NCBI GenBank assembly: GCA_023386885.1
Contig: JAEWIX010000083.1
Location: 1-58,659 of the forward strand
DNA: 58,659 nt
DNA from: Pseudomonadota bacterium
GTDB lineage: Bacteria > Pseudomonadota > Alphaproteobacteria > Rhizobiales > Xanthobacteraceae
Direction: 5' to 3'
The number at the start of each line of letters is the position of its first letter. Position 1 is the stretch's first letter. Below, one piece after another: positions 51,827 to 58,659 of the stretch. Under the pieces are notes generated by a model that was not told where the DNA came from, made no database searches, and saw only the letters and a list, made by a program, of their open reading frames with translations. The position numbers were made by a program, and so were the translations under genes.

Positions 51827-52936
51827 ATGCCCAGCTTCACCCCTCATCAGGATGCCGCGTTGAAAGCGGTCGCCGATTGGCTGAAAGCCAAGCCCGGTCG
51901 CAACGGCACGCCGCCAGTGTTCCGGCTGTTCGGCTATGCCGGTACCGGCAAGACCACGCTGGCGCGGCATATCGCCGACGGTGTCGATGGCGGGGTGAAA
52001 TTCGCCGCCTTTACCGGCAAAGCCGCGCTGGTGATGCGCAACAAGGGCTGCGACAACGCCTCGACGATTCACTCCCTGATCTATCGCGCCCGCGAATCGG
52101 GCGAGGAACAGCCCAATTTTGAGTTGTGGGACGACGCGCCCGCATCAAAAGCCAAGCTGATCGTCATCGACGAATGTTCGATGGTCGACGCCGAACTCGG
52201 CCGCGACCTGATGTCGTTCGAGTGTCCGCTCTTGGTCTTGGGCGATCCTGCCCAGCTTCCGCCGATTCAAGGCGGCGGTTTCTTCACCGATTCCGAACCG
52301 GACGCGATGCTGACCGAAGTGCATCGCCAAGCCGAGCACGATCCGATCGTACGCATGTCGATGGCTGTGCGCGAAGGCCGTCCGCTCGAGATCGGCGAAT
52401 TCGGCGAAAGCCAGGTGGTACGCCGCGACCAGCTCGATCCCGACCGGGTGATGCAGGCCGACCAAGTGCTGGTCGGCCGCAACAACACCCGGCGCGCTTA
52501 CAACATGCGCGTGCGTCAGCGGCAGAACATCGAGGATCCCCTCCCCGTCGCCGGCGACAAGCTGGTTTGCCTGCGCAACAACCGCAAGAAGGCGCTGTTC
52601 AACGGCGGCCTTTGGCGCGTCAAGTCACGGACCAAGTCGAAATCCGCCATTCTGAGCATGCGGCTGTCGCCGGACGAGGATTTCGGCTCGCGGGTCACCA
52701 AGGTTTCGGTACGCTCCGACTGCTTTTCCGGCGGAATTGAGGACATTCCCTGGGAGCAGCGCCGCCCCTACGACGAGTTCGATTATGGCTATGTCCTGAC
52801 CGTCCATAAATCGCAAGGCTCGCAATGGGACGACGTGGTGCTGTTCGACGAGAGCTTTGCCTTTCAGGACAGCCGCGCCCGCTGGCTCTATACCGGCATC
52901 ACCCGCGCGGCGAAACGGCTCAGCATCGTGGTTTAG
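51827..52936 (+). CDS. RecD-like AAA-type DNA helicase
   Basis: This 369-residue superfamily-1 helicase has Walker A RLFGYAGTGKTTLARHIADG, TGKAALVMRNKGCDNASTIH and Walker B LIVIDECSMVDAEL. LLVLGDPAQLPPIQGGGFF (motif III) and the C-terminal LTVHKSQGSQWDDVVLFDE, plus LYTGITRAAKRLSIV, complete it. It is much shorter than RecD2 and lacks the N-terminal domains, as in many alphaproteobacterial relatives. ATG 51827 is used; an earlier GTG adds 11 residues. It is probably involved in DNA repair. Confidence 0.9.
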   Translation: MPSFTPHQDAALKAVADWLKAKPGRNGTPPVFRLFGYAGTGKTTLARHIADGVDGGVKFAAFTGKAALVMRNKGCDNASTIHSLIYRARESGEEQPNFELWDDAPASKAKLIVIDECSMVDAELGRDLMSFECPLLVLGDPAQLPPIQGGGFFTDSEPDAMLTEVHRQAEHDPIVRMSMAVREGRPLEIGEFGESQVVRRDQLDPDRVMQADQVLVGRNNTRRAYNMRVRQRQNIEDPLPVAGDKLVCLRNNRKKALFNGGLWRVKSRTKSKSAILSMRLSPDEDFGSRVTKVSVRSDCFSGGIEDIPWEQRRPYDEFDYGYVLTVHKSQGSQWDDVVLFDESFAFQDSRARWLYTGITRAAKRLSIVV

Positions 52937-53033
52937 ACCGCGTCGGAGCTTTGAACCTTTCCGTCACCATAGACGACAGACGTGCAGGGGACCTATTGCG
53001 CCAGCCTGCCATATGAGGAAAATGGCGCTCCAC

Positions 53034-53058
53034 GGAACCTTTGCATCCCGGACTGGTT
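53034..53058 (+). promoter_or_regulatory. sigma-EcfG-type promoter for the BA14K gene
   Basis: GGAAC (53034-53038), 17 bases, GTT (53056-53058). The ATG at 53090 follows after 31 bases with AGGAGA between. Confidence 0.7.
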
Positions 53059-53089
53059 ATGTTCCATTCGGCCAATAGGAGAAATTGAC

Positions 53090-53461
53090 ATGCGATTTGC
53101 GAAAATGGTGGGCACTGCGTTGCTCGTGGGTTCGACCGCGCTGGCGTTCGCAATGCCGGCCAATTCGGCACCGCTTATGACCGCCCAAAGCGCGCTGTCC
53201 GTGACCGCACCGTCGTCGGTCGACAACGTGCAGTATCGGCGCTGGCACGGCCACCATCATCACCATCACGGCGGTGGCGGCGCAGGTGCACTGATCGGCG
53301 GTCTTGCTGCTGGCGCCATCATCGGCGGCGCGATCGCCGCGAGCCAAGCCAACGCGGCTGCCCAGCAGCACGCGGCCTATTGCGCTCAGCGCTACCGCTC
53401 CTACGATCCGGCCTCGAATACCTTCCTGGCGCGGGACGGCAATCGCTACCCCTGCCAGTAA
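53090..53461 (+). CDS. BA14K-family exported protein
   Basis: The 123-residue protein has a signal peptide (MRFAKMVGTALLVGSTALAF, cleavage near ANSA), a His-Gly segment (GHHHHHHGGGG), a glycine-rich hydrophobic helix (ALIGGLAAGAIIGGAIAA), and the BA14K C-terminal HAAYCAQRYRSYDPASNTF with DGNRYPCQ. The family was first described as a Brucella antigen with lectin-like properties. The His tract may bind metal. Its own EcfG-type promoter and terminator make it a single-gene stress unit. Confidence 0.9.
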   Translation: MRFAKMVGTALLVGSTALAFAMPANSAPLMTAQSALSVTAPSSVDNVQYRRWHGHHHHHHGGGGAGALIGGLAAGAIIGGAIAASQANAAAQQHAAYCAQRYRSYDPASNTFLARDGNRYPCQ

Positions 53462-53488
53462 GTTTTTAGTTCCTCCTACGGGAGCAGA

Positions 53489-53520
53489 AGCCGCAGGATC
53501 ATTGTCCTGCGGCTTTATTT
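53489..53520 (+). terminator. terminator after the BA14K gene
   Basis: AGCCGCAGGA (53489-53498) pairs with TCCTGCGGCT (53505-53514), followed by a T-rich tail, 28 bases after the stop. Confidence 0.85.
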
Positions 53521-53681
53521 TTGATTTTCGCCCCATCGGGCGAATATCGCTCACGCAGTCGTGTCCATGACGTTGTAACGCGACAGGCGGGCGGACGTAT
53601 CTTGAGCATCCAGCCACACACGGCAAATCAGCTGTGCGGCGGCCGGAATCGATCCGTCTCAGAAAGCATTGTGAGGACTCC

Positions 53682-54395
53682 ATGCGCCCGCGCCATCTCA
53701 ACCAACTGTTGTCCGCTCCACTTGCCGCTATCGCGCTCATTGTCTCCTTTGCATCGCCCTCAATTGGCGCGGAGAAAGCCACCGTCATCCCTGCCCCGGC
53801 GGCGGACCTACCCGCCGCGACCGGGACGCAAACCGCGGTCATTGCAGGCGGCTGCTTCTGGGGCGTACAGGGCGTGTTTCAGCATACCGCCGGGGTGTTG
53901 AATGCCGTGTCCGGCTATGCGGGCGGCGACAAGAGCACCGCGATATATGACATCGTCGGCACCGGCACGACCGGACACGCCGAGTCCGTCGAAATTAAAT
54001 ATGATCCGAGCAAAATCAGCTACGGCAAGATCCTGCAGATATTCTTCTCGGTCGCCCACGATCCGACGCAGCTCAATCGCCAGGGTCCAGACGTCGGCAC
54101 GCAATACCGGTCCGCTATCTTCACCGCCAATGACGAGCAGAAAAAGGTTGCCGACGCCTACATCGCCCAATTGAACGCGGCAAAGGTGTTCAACAGGCCG
54201 ATCGTGACCACAGTCGGCCCGCTGAAGGGGTTCTATCCGGCGGAAGCCTATCATCAAGACTACCTGACGCTGCACCCTCGCCAACCCTATATTGTCTACA
54301 ACGATCTTCCGAAGATCGAGAATCTGAAGAAGATATTCGCCGACAACTATATCGAGAAGCCGACGCTGGTGAACACCGTCAAAGCCACGAACTGA
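53682..54395 (+). CDS. msrA: peptide-methionine (S)-S-oxide reductase MsrA, exported form
   Basis: This 237-residue protein starts MRPRHLNQLLSAPLAAIALI with a signal peptide ending near SIGA. The catalytic GGCFWGVQGVFQHTAGVLNA follows, then SGYAGGDKSTAIYDIV, FFSVAHDPTQLNRQGPDVGT and EAYHQDYL. MsrA repairs S-epimers of oxidised methionine. The signal peptide puts it in the periplasm. ATG 53682 is chosen because the earlier ATG would bury the signal. It precedes msrB. Confidence 0.92.
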   Translation: MRPRHLNQLLSAPLAAIALIVSFASPSIGAEKATVIPAPAADLPAATGTQTAVIAGGCFWGVQGVFQHTAGVLNAVSGYAGGDKSTAIYDIVGTGTTGHAESVEIKYDPSKISYGKILQIFFSVAHDPTQLNRQGPDVGTQYRSAIFTANDEQKKVADAYIAQLNAAKVFNRPIVTTVGPLKGFYPAEAYHQDYLTLHPRQPYIVYNDLPKIENLKKIFADNYIEKPTLVNTVKATN

Positions 54396-54472
54396 CGGCC
54401 CATTTGCTGAGTGACGATTTTCACGAACGGGTTGGTTCGCCGTCTCGTTCGCTTCAACAATCAGGAGGCCCT

Positions 54473-54886
54473 ATGTCCGACGCCGCAGCCAAGTCAGGCA
54501 AAATCCAGAAGACCGAAAACGAATGGCGCCAAGAATTGACGCCGATGCAGTATGCGGTGCTGCGCGAGAAGGCGACCGAGCGGCCGTTTTCCGGCGAGTA
54601 TGAATTCACCCACACGCCGGGCACCTATGTTTGCGCCGGCTGCGGCCAGACGCTGTTCGAGTCCGACGCGAAATTCGATTCCGGCTGTGGCTGGCCGAGC
54701 TTTACGAAGCCGGCAACAGACGGGCACATCGACGAGGAGCGCGATACGACGCACGGAATGATCCGCACCGAAGTGCTGTGCTCAAAATGCAATGGCCATT
54801 TGGGCCACGTGTTCGACGATGGACCGGGACCAACTGGCCTGCGCTATTGCATCAATTCGGCGGCGCTGAAACTACAACCGAAATAG
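54473..54886 (+). CDS. msrB: peptide-methionine (R)-S-oxide reductase MsrB
   Basis: The 137-residue enzyme has zinc-binding CAGCG and CSKCNGHLGHVFDDGP, SGCGWPSFTKP, and the catalytic Cys in LRYCINSAALKLQ. It reduces R-epimers of methionine sulphoxide. There is no signal peptide, so it is cytoplasmic. AGGAGG lies just before ATG 54473. Confidence 0.95.
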   Translation: MSDAAAKSGKIQKTENEWRQELTPMQYAVLREKATERPFSGEYEFTHTPGTYVCAGCGQTLFESDAKFDSGCGWPSFTKPATDGHIDEERDTTHGMIRTEVLCSKCNGHLGHVFDDGPGPTGLRYCINSAALKLQPK

Positions 54887-55189
54887 CGCTGAATATTTCG
54901 GATACCTATCAATGCCCTGCGCAACCGCCTCGGTTGGTGCGGGGCATTGTTTTGTGCTCTGCGCTGGCTTCGAACCAACGCCCTTCACAATGGCGGAACC
55001 TGCTTACCGCATTGAAACCACGGCACATCTTCGCGAATTGCCGACGCGGCGCGTCCTGCCAGAACGGCGGGGTCGCAATTTCGGCAATCCTTCCTATATT
55101 TAACCTATCTGGAAATGATCGTTCCGATTGCCGCGGATGCGTCTCGTTCGCGTCCATCTCGCCCATTGCGTTCATCGAGGTTCCGCATC
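54887..55189. other. intergenic region, nothing recognised
   Basis: This 303-base gap between msrB and a small gene shows no RNA gene, terminator with a clear T run or recognisable promoter motif. Confidence 0.4.
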
Positions 55190-55450
55190 ATGTCTTTCAG
55201 CTACGACACCGCCGCCGAATTGTTTCCTGCCGCGATCCGCAAGAAGAAGCGTACCGGCTTCGCCTATCGCCGATTCGACAACGCCGCCGAGGCGGTCCGG
55301 TTCGCGATGGAGGATCTGCCGGCGGATCTGCTGAACGGCGCGTATCTGCAAGTCGACGAAGCCCGCTTCGACCAGAACGGCATTCGCGCGCTTTACGAGA
55401 ACGCGGATTTCCCGCTGGAGCGACGCGCGCCGAAAGCCGACGCCGCATAG
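55190..55450 (+). CDS. conserved hypothetical protein, 86 residues
   Basis: The protein reads MSFSYDTAAELFPAAIRKKK, RTGFAYRRFDNAAEAVRFAM, EDLPADLLNGAYLQVDEARF and ends with a charged tail. The alpha/beta pattern and the ADLLNGAYLQVDEARFD segment look well conserved in style, but I know no function. It converges on the DUF4112 gene with a nine-base gap. Confidence 0.75.
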   Translation: MSFSYDTAAELFPAAIRKKKRTGFAYRRFDNAAEAVRFAMEDLPADLLNGAYLQVDEARFDQNGIRALYENADFPLERRAPKADAA

Positions 55451-55459
55451 ACATTATCG

Positions 55460-56032
55460 CTATCGCTGCTTGTCCATCCAGCGCCGCAACAAACGCATGT
55501 TGCGGATGTTGGCGCGAAACATCACGTCAAACGCATCCCCGGCAATCGGCACGAGGCCGACCACGCCATCGACCGCGACGTTTCCCAGCATTCGCGCCGT
55601 GATATGCCACGGCGCACCGAGCGCCCGCGCTTCGCGAACCAGCCATAGCGAGATCGCGGTGGTGATGATATCGCCCACCACAGGGATAAGGCCGATCAGG
55701 CCATCGATGCCGTAGCGAACCTTGGTGCCCGGCACCACAAAGGCAACATCCAGTAGTTTCGCCAGAACCTCGAGGCGGGCGATGCGCTGCTCGCGCGTCA
55801 GTTCACCAAACGGATTCGCGCTCGAGGTGCGAAACTCGAACGACTCGAATCCGAACGGTCCCTGTGTCGCCGACGATGTGTCGATGACGTGTCCATCCTG
55901 ATCGATGACCGGACCGTCGTTCGATGTCGGGCGATATGGCCGGGCCGTTCCGGAATGAGATGCCTTGCTGATCATCCGCGCAACATGGGGGCCGGTCTGC
56001 CCCGACGCAAGCGTGTCGCCCGGTCGCAGCAT
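55460..56032 (-). CDS. DUF4112 domain protein
   Basis: This 190-residue protein has a hydrophilic N-terminal 70 residues. DUF4112 follows with LAKLLDVAFVVPGTKVRYGI, DGLIGLIPVVGDIITTAISL and GVVGLVPIAGDAFDVMFRAN, two internally similar G-L-I/V-P membrane hairpins, then RNMRLLRRWMDKQR. AGGAAAGC before ATG 56032 favours this start. Function unknown. Confidence 0.85.
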   Translation of the reverse strand: MLRPGDTLASGQTGPHVARMISKASHSGTARPYRPTSNDGPVIDQDGHVIDTSSATQGPFGFESFEFRTSSANPFGELTREQRIARLEVLAKLLDVAFVVPGTKVRYGIDGLIGLIPVVGDIITTAISLWLVREARALGAPWHITARMLGNVAVDGVVGLVPIAGDAFDVMFRANIRNMRLLRRWMDKQR

Positions 56033-56072
56033 GCTTTCCTGTCGTCTCGTGTCGGCGCGCTGCCGTCGGCGT

Positions 56073-57278
56073 CTACGCCGAGCGGCGCAATTCTATCCGG
56101 GTCGGCTGCGACGCCTCCGGCGGCTGATAGACCGCGTAACGATCCCTACCCTCGTTTTTCGCGGTGTAGAGCGCCTGATCGGCGGCGGCGATCAAACGAT
56201 CAGGCTGCATCCCGATCTGCGGCGTCCACTGCGCCACGCCGATGCTGGCGGCCAAGCGGAACGGCACGCCCCGTTCCGGCGTCAGTTGCGCGCGACACGC
56301 CTCGACGATATGCCGCGCGATCATCGCGCCCTCGCGCAACGTGGTGGCGGGTAGCACCGCGCAGAATTCATCGCCACCGGAACGCGCCAGAAGGTCGTCC
56401 GGGCGAAGCTGCGACTGCACCGTGCGGGCGAACAGCCGCAGGCATTCGTCGCCGATCACATGCCCATAGCCGTCGTTGATGGCCTTGAAGCTGTCGAGAT
56501 CGATCGCCAGCAGCACAAACGGCTCATTGGTCCGCTTCGCGACCGCGCACGCTTCCGGCAAACGCTGCAACAGCATCCGCCGGTTGGCGACGCCGGTGAG
56601 TTCATCGAACAGCGCCAGATTGGCCACCTCGCCGCGCAACCGGTCGATCGCCATCAGCAGGAAGCCGAAATTCCACGCCATCGACAGAAACACGAGCACC
56701 AGCACCAGTGCCGCCTGCACCTGGTTGAAATCCACCATCGATGCGACGCCGCCGATATCGAACAGGCTGGTGATCGCGCGCACCGCGTTCACCGCGACGA
56801 TCAGCACGGCGACCGCGCCCGCGAGTCGCGCGCCGGGATTGTTCGATCGGTTGTCGCGCGAGAACAGGTGAGTCAGCATCAACGCGACCGGAATCGATTG
56901 CGCGATCGAATAGACGAAAATCCGCATCGAGGTGCTGGGGTAGACCAGCACAAAATAGTTCAGGGCCACGAAACTGATGACGGCGAGTACAATATTGAAT
57001 CGCCATGACGCGGGGCGGCCGTAGAAGCGCTCGACGCCCATCGCCGCGAGACCGGTCCCGATCACCAGGAACATCGCGCCGGCCATCAGCGGAACGAGCG
57101 GCGGCATCACCAGCCGCATCATGCCGACGCTGGCGCCGACGGCGATGCAGAACGCGGCGGCGGTCCAGTATCGCGCCGCCTCGAAATTGCGGTAACTGCG
57201 CATGACGTAGGTCCAGATCAGACCCAGCGCCATGAAGTTGGCGACCAAAACCACCCAGAGCGTCGGCATGCTCAACAT
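56073..57278 (-). CDS. membrane-bound diguanylate cyclase (GGDEF)
   Basis: The 401-residue protein has six or more N-terminal membrane helices (about residues 5-200) and a GGDEF domain. That domain has LFDELTGVANRRMLLQRLP, LLAIDLDSFKAINDGYGH and LLARSGGDEFCAVLPA. The active-site motif is exact, and RPDD five residues before it fits the inhibitory c-di-GMP site. It should make c-di-GMP in response to a membrane signal. An alternative start lies three codons downstream. Confidence 0.92.
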   Translation of the reverse strand: MLSMPTLWVVLVANFMALGLIWTYVMRSYRNFEAARYWTAAAFCIAVGASVGMMRLVMPPLVPLMAGAMFLVIGTGLAAMGVERFYGRPASWRFNIVLAVISFVALNYFVLVYPSTSMRIFVYSIAQSIPVALMLTHLFSRDNRSNNPGARLAGAVAVLIVAVNAVRAITSLFDIGGVASMVDFNQVQAALVLVLVFLSMAWNFGFLLMAIDRLRGEVANLALFDELTGVANRRMLLQRLPEACAVAKRTNEPFVLLAIDLDSFKAINDGYGHVIGDECLRLFARTVQSQLRPDDLLARSGGDEFCAVLPATTLREGAMIARHIVEACRAQLTPERGVPFRLAASIGVAQWTPQIGMQPDRLIAAADQALYTAKNEGRDRYAVYQPPEASQPTRIELRRSA

Positions 57279-57497
57279 CGCACGCCCCGGCCCGCCTTCG
57301 GCCGTCTCCCCGTGGTGAAAATCGCCTCGCCCATCATGCTCCCCGAATTTGCCTCAGGGTGCCCGCGCGCCACTTAACGGAGTCTGACCGGAAAGGAACA
57401 ATCCCCAGCGTGGTTGTGAATTGATGAAGACGACGATACCGCCGCGCGACCCGGCGCCGTCGAGACATTCTTAACCATGCGGCCGCGCGAGAACGCG

Positions 57498-58316
57498 CTA
57501 GCGTCCCGCCAGCTTGTCTGCGAAATAGCCGATGGTCTTGCGATAGATCGTCGCCCGATTCCATTCGCGCATGGCGTCGAAATTCGCCGAGCCCTCGTGG
57601 TAGTCGCCGCCGGCTCGCCACCCCGCGGTCTTGAGCAGGTTGGCGGTGGAGGCGAGGACGTCCGGCACGCTGTGACGCAGATCGACATGGCCGTTGCCGT
57701 CGTAATCGACGCCGTACTTGATGTAGGACGACGGCAGGAATTGCGTCTGGCCGATCTCGCCGGCATAGGCGCCGATCATGTCGTTGAGGCGCAGGTCGCC
57801 GCGCTGCACGATCTTCAGCGCCGCCATCAACTCGCCCTGAAACAGTTCGGTGCGGCGGCAATCGTGCGCCATGGTGGCGAGCACGCGAAACACCGGCAGC
57901 TTGCCCATGTCGCCCTTGCCGTAATCGGTCTCGAGCCCCCAGATCGCGACGATGATTTCCGGCGGCACGCCGAACTGCCGCTCGATGCGCGACAGCAGCG
58001 AGGCGTGCCGCTGCAGCATGGCGCGGCCCGCCTTGATGCGGCCGGCGCCGACGCGGGTGGCGACGTATTGCTCGAAGGTCTTGTTGAAGGTGCCGCGCTG
58101 GCGGCGGTCGAAGGCGAGCACCGCCTGGTCCAGCGCGACGCCGCCGAGCGCCTGCGAGATCACGTTTGGCGAAATGCCGGCGCCCTGCGCCTCGCGGGAA
58201 AAGCTGTCGACGAAACGGTTGAAATCGCCGCCGCACTGGGCGGCGGAAGCGGGGTTGGCGGTGAGGGAAACGGCGGCGAACGAAGCGGCGAGAACGGCGG
58301 CGAGGCGGAGTTTCAT
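57498..58316 (-). CDS. MltB-type lytic murein transglycosylase
   Basis: The 272-residue protein has a signal peptide (MKLRLAAVLAASFAAVSLTA, cleavage near ASA-AQ). The catalytic Glu is in AIWGLETDYGKGDMGKLPVF, and FLPSSYIKYGVDYDGNGHVD and VPDVLASTANLLKTAGW follow. It cleaves peptidoglycan glycan strands in the periplasm. ATG 58316 opens the signal; there is no lipobox, so a soluble form is likely. It lacks the C-terminal peptidoglycan-binding domain found in some relatives. Confidence 0.92.
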   Translation of the reverse strand: MKLRLAAVLAASFAAVSLTANPASAAQCGGDFNRFVDSFSREAQGAGISPNVISQALGGVALDQAVLAFDRRQRGTFNKTFEQYVATRVGAGRIKAGRAMLQRHASLLSRIERQFGVPPEIIVAIWGLETDYGKGDMGKLPVFRVLATMAHDCRRTELFQGELMAALKIVQRGDLRLNDMIGAYAGEIGQTQFLPSSYIKYGVDYDGNGHVDLRHSVPDVLASTANLLKTAGWRAGGDYHEGSANFDAMREWNRATIYRKTIGYFADKLAGR

Positions 58317-58659
58317 TGCGACCCCTTTTGATGAATCGGCGCTGGTTATAGCACGACTATGGCGGCGCGATGATAACAGCGGCGTGGGTGGCGGGAGATG
58401 GATACGACTTCGCGATCTCGCGGCGGGTGCGCCCGAGGTTTGCGGGAAACGCTTCGCTCCCTCCGAGAAGAGGGCGCGCGGAACGCCGGACGCATGGTGC
58501 GTCCGCAGCCCCGTGTGCAAAGTTAGAAAGCACACGAGTGTAGTCACCACGAAAGCACCGGATACATCCGGCGTTCCGCACGCGGTGGTTTTATCGGCTT
58601 GCTTCGTGCTCTCCCCGGCAACGGTCGAAACCTGACGCCGTCGTCTCCGCGGTACTTTC
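58317..58659. other. intergenic end of window with structured repeat
   Basis: Only the inverted-repeat element at 58478-58579 stands out. No gene is recognised up to the window end. Confidence 0.5.
58478..58579. repeat. inverted-repeat element with internal hairpins
   Basis: A perfect 13-base inverted repeat (58478-58490 and 58567-58579, GCGGAACGCCGGA) encloses two smaller hairpins: GGACGCA/TGCGTCC at 58488-58504 and CGTGTGC/GCACACG at 58512-58536. It looks like an interspersed intergenic element or a structured RNA. From memory, similar sequence recurs in Bradyrhizobium-group genomes. Confidence 0.6.

Noticed and set aside
1..58659. CRISPR array, prophage or secondary-metabolite cluster
   Set aside because: No regularly spaced repeats, phage structural genes or biosynthetic megasynthases were seen on either strand.

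Overview
The window looks like a chromosomal segment of an alphaproteobacterium of the Nitrobacteraceae/Bradyrhizobiaceae group (Bradyrhizobium, Rhodopseudomonas, Nitrobacter, Afipia). Reasons: high GC, DUF1236 and BA14K proteins, a SciP (DUF1153) and FlbD flagellar block, a CtrA-type box before minC, sigma-EcfG-type promoters, and the palindromic repeat at 51722-51770 that I recall as common in this group. I cannot name the genus from the sequence alone.

Left part (1 to about 29.94 kb) is accessory. It opens with a broken IS3-family element nested in the tip of a related one, then an acyltransferase. A chrA remnant and an ABC-transporter remnant follow, joined head to head at about 2945. Next is a stress/envelope cluster: opgGH (periplasmic glucans), DUF1236, csbD with a DUF892 ferritin-like gene, PAP2 phosphatase, two DUF3147 genes, an SDR, a cysteine hydrolase, a lysine-rich DUF6496 protein, a three-subunit PaoABC-like molybdenum aldehyde oxidoreductase, a flavodoxin-fold reductase, DUF72, a small zinc ribbon, a DUF296 gene and a PAS-HWE histidine kinase. 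Six transcription units here are preceded by an exact GGAAC-N17-GTT motif, the sigma-EcfG (general stress response) promoter pattern. I read the cluster as a general-stress regulon locus. Many of its genes are broken by single-base frameshifts. After it come a frameshifted RES toxin-like gene, an unknown protein coupled to a methyltransferase, a large cyclase-AAA-TPR regulator, and a truncated TRAP permease with an in-frame stop. The part ends at a 3'-terminal tRNA fragment (29911-29939) that looks like an island attachment site.

Right part (about 30 to 58.6 kb) reads as intact core genome. It holds a Liv-type ABC operon with an embedded acyl-CoA synthetase, an acyl-CoA dehydrogenase, minCDE, pmtA-like and mnmA. 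A flagellar block follows (fliK, flgD, sciP, fliF, fliG, fliH, fliN, flbD), then a RecD-like helicase, a BA14K protein with its own sigma-EcfG motif, an exported MsrA and a cytoplasmic MsrB, DUF4112, a diguanylate cyclase and an MltB-type lytic transglycosylase. The window ends in an inverted-repeat intergenic element.

All calls come from reading sequence and from remembered family features. No database search was run, and function names rest on motifs visible in the translations.
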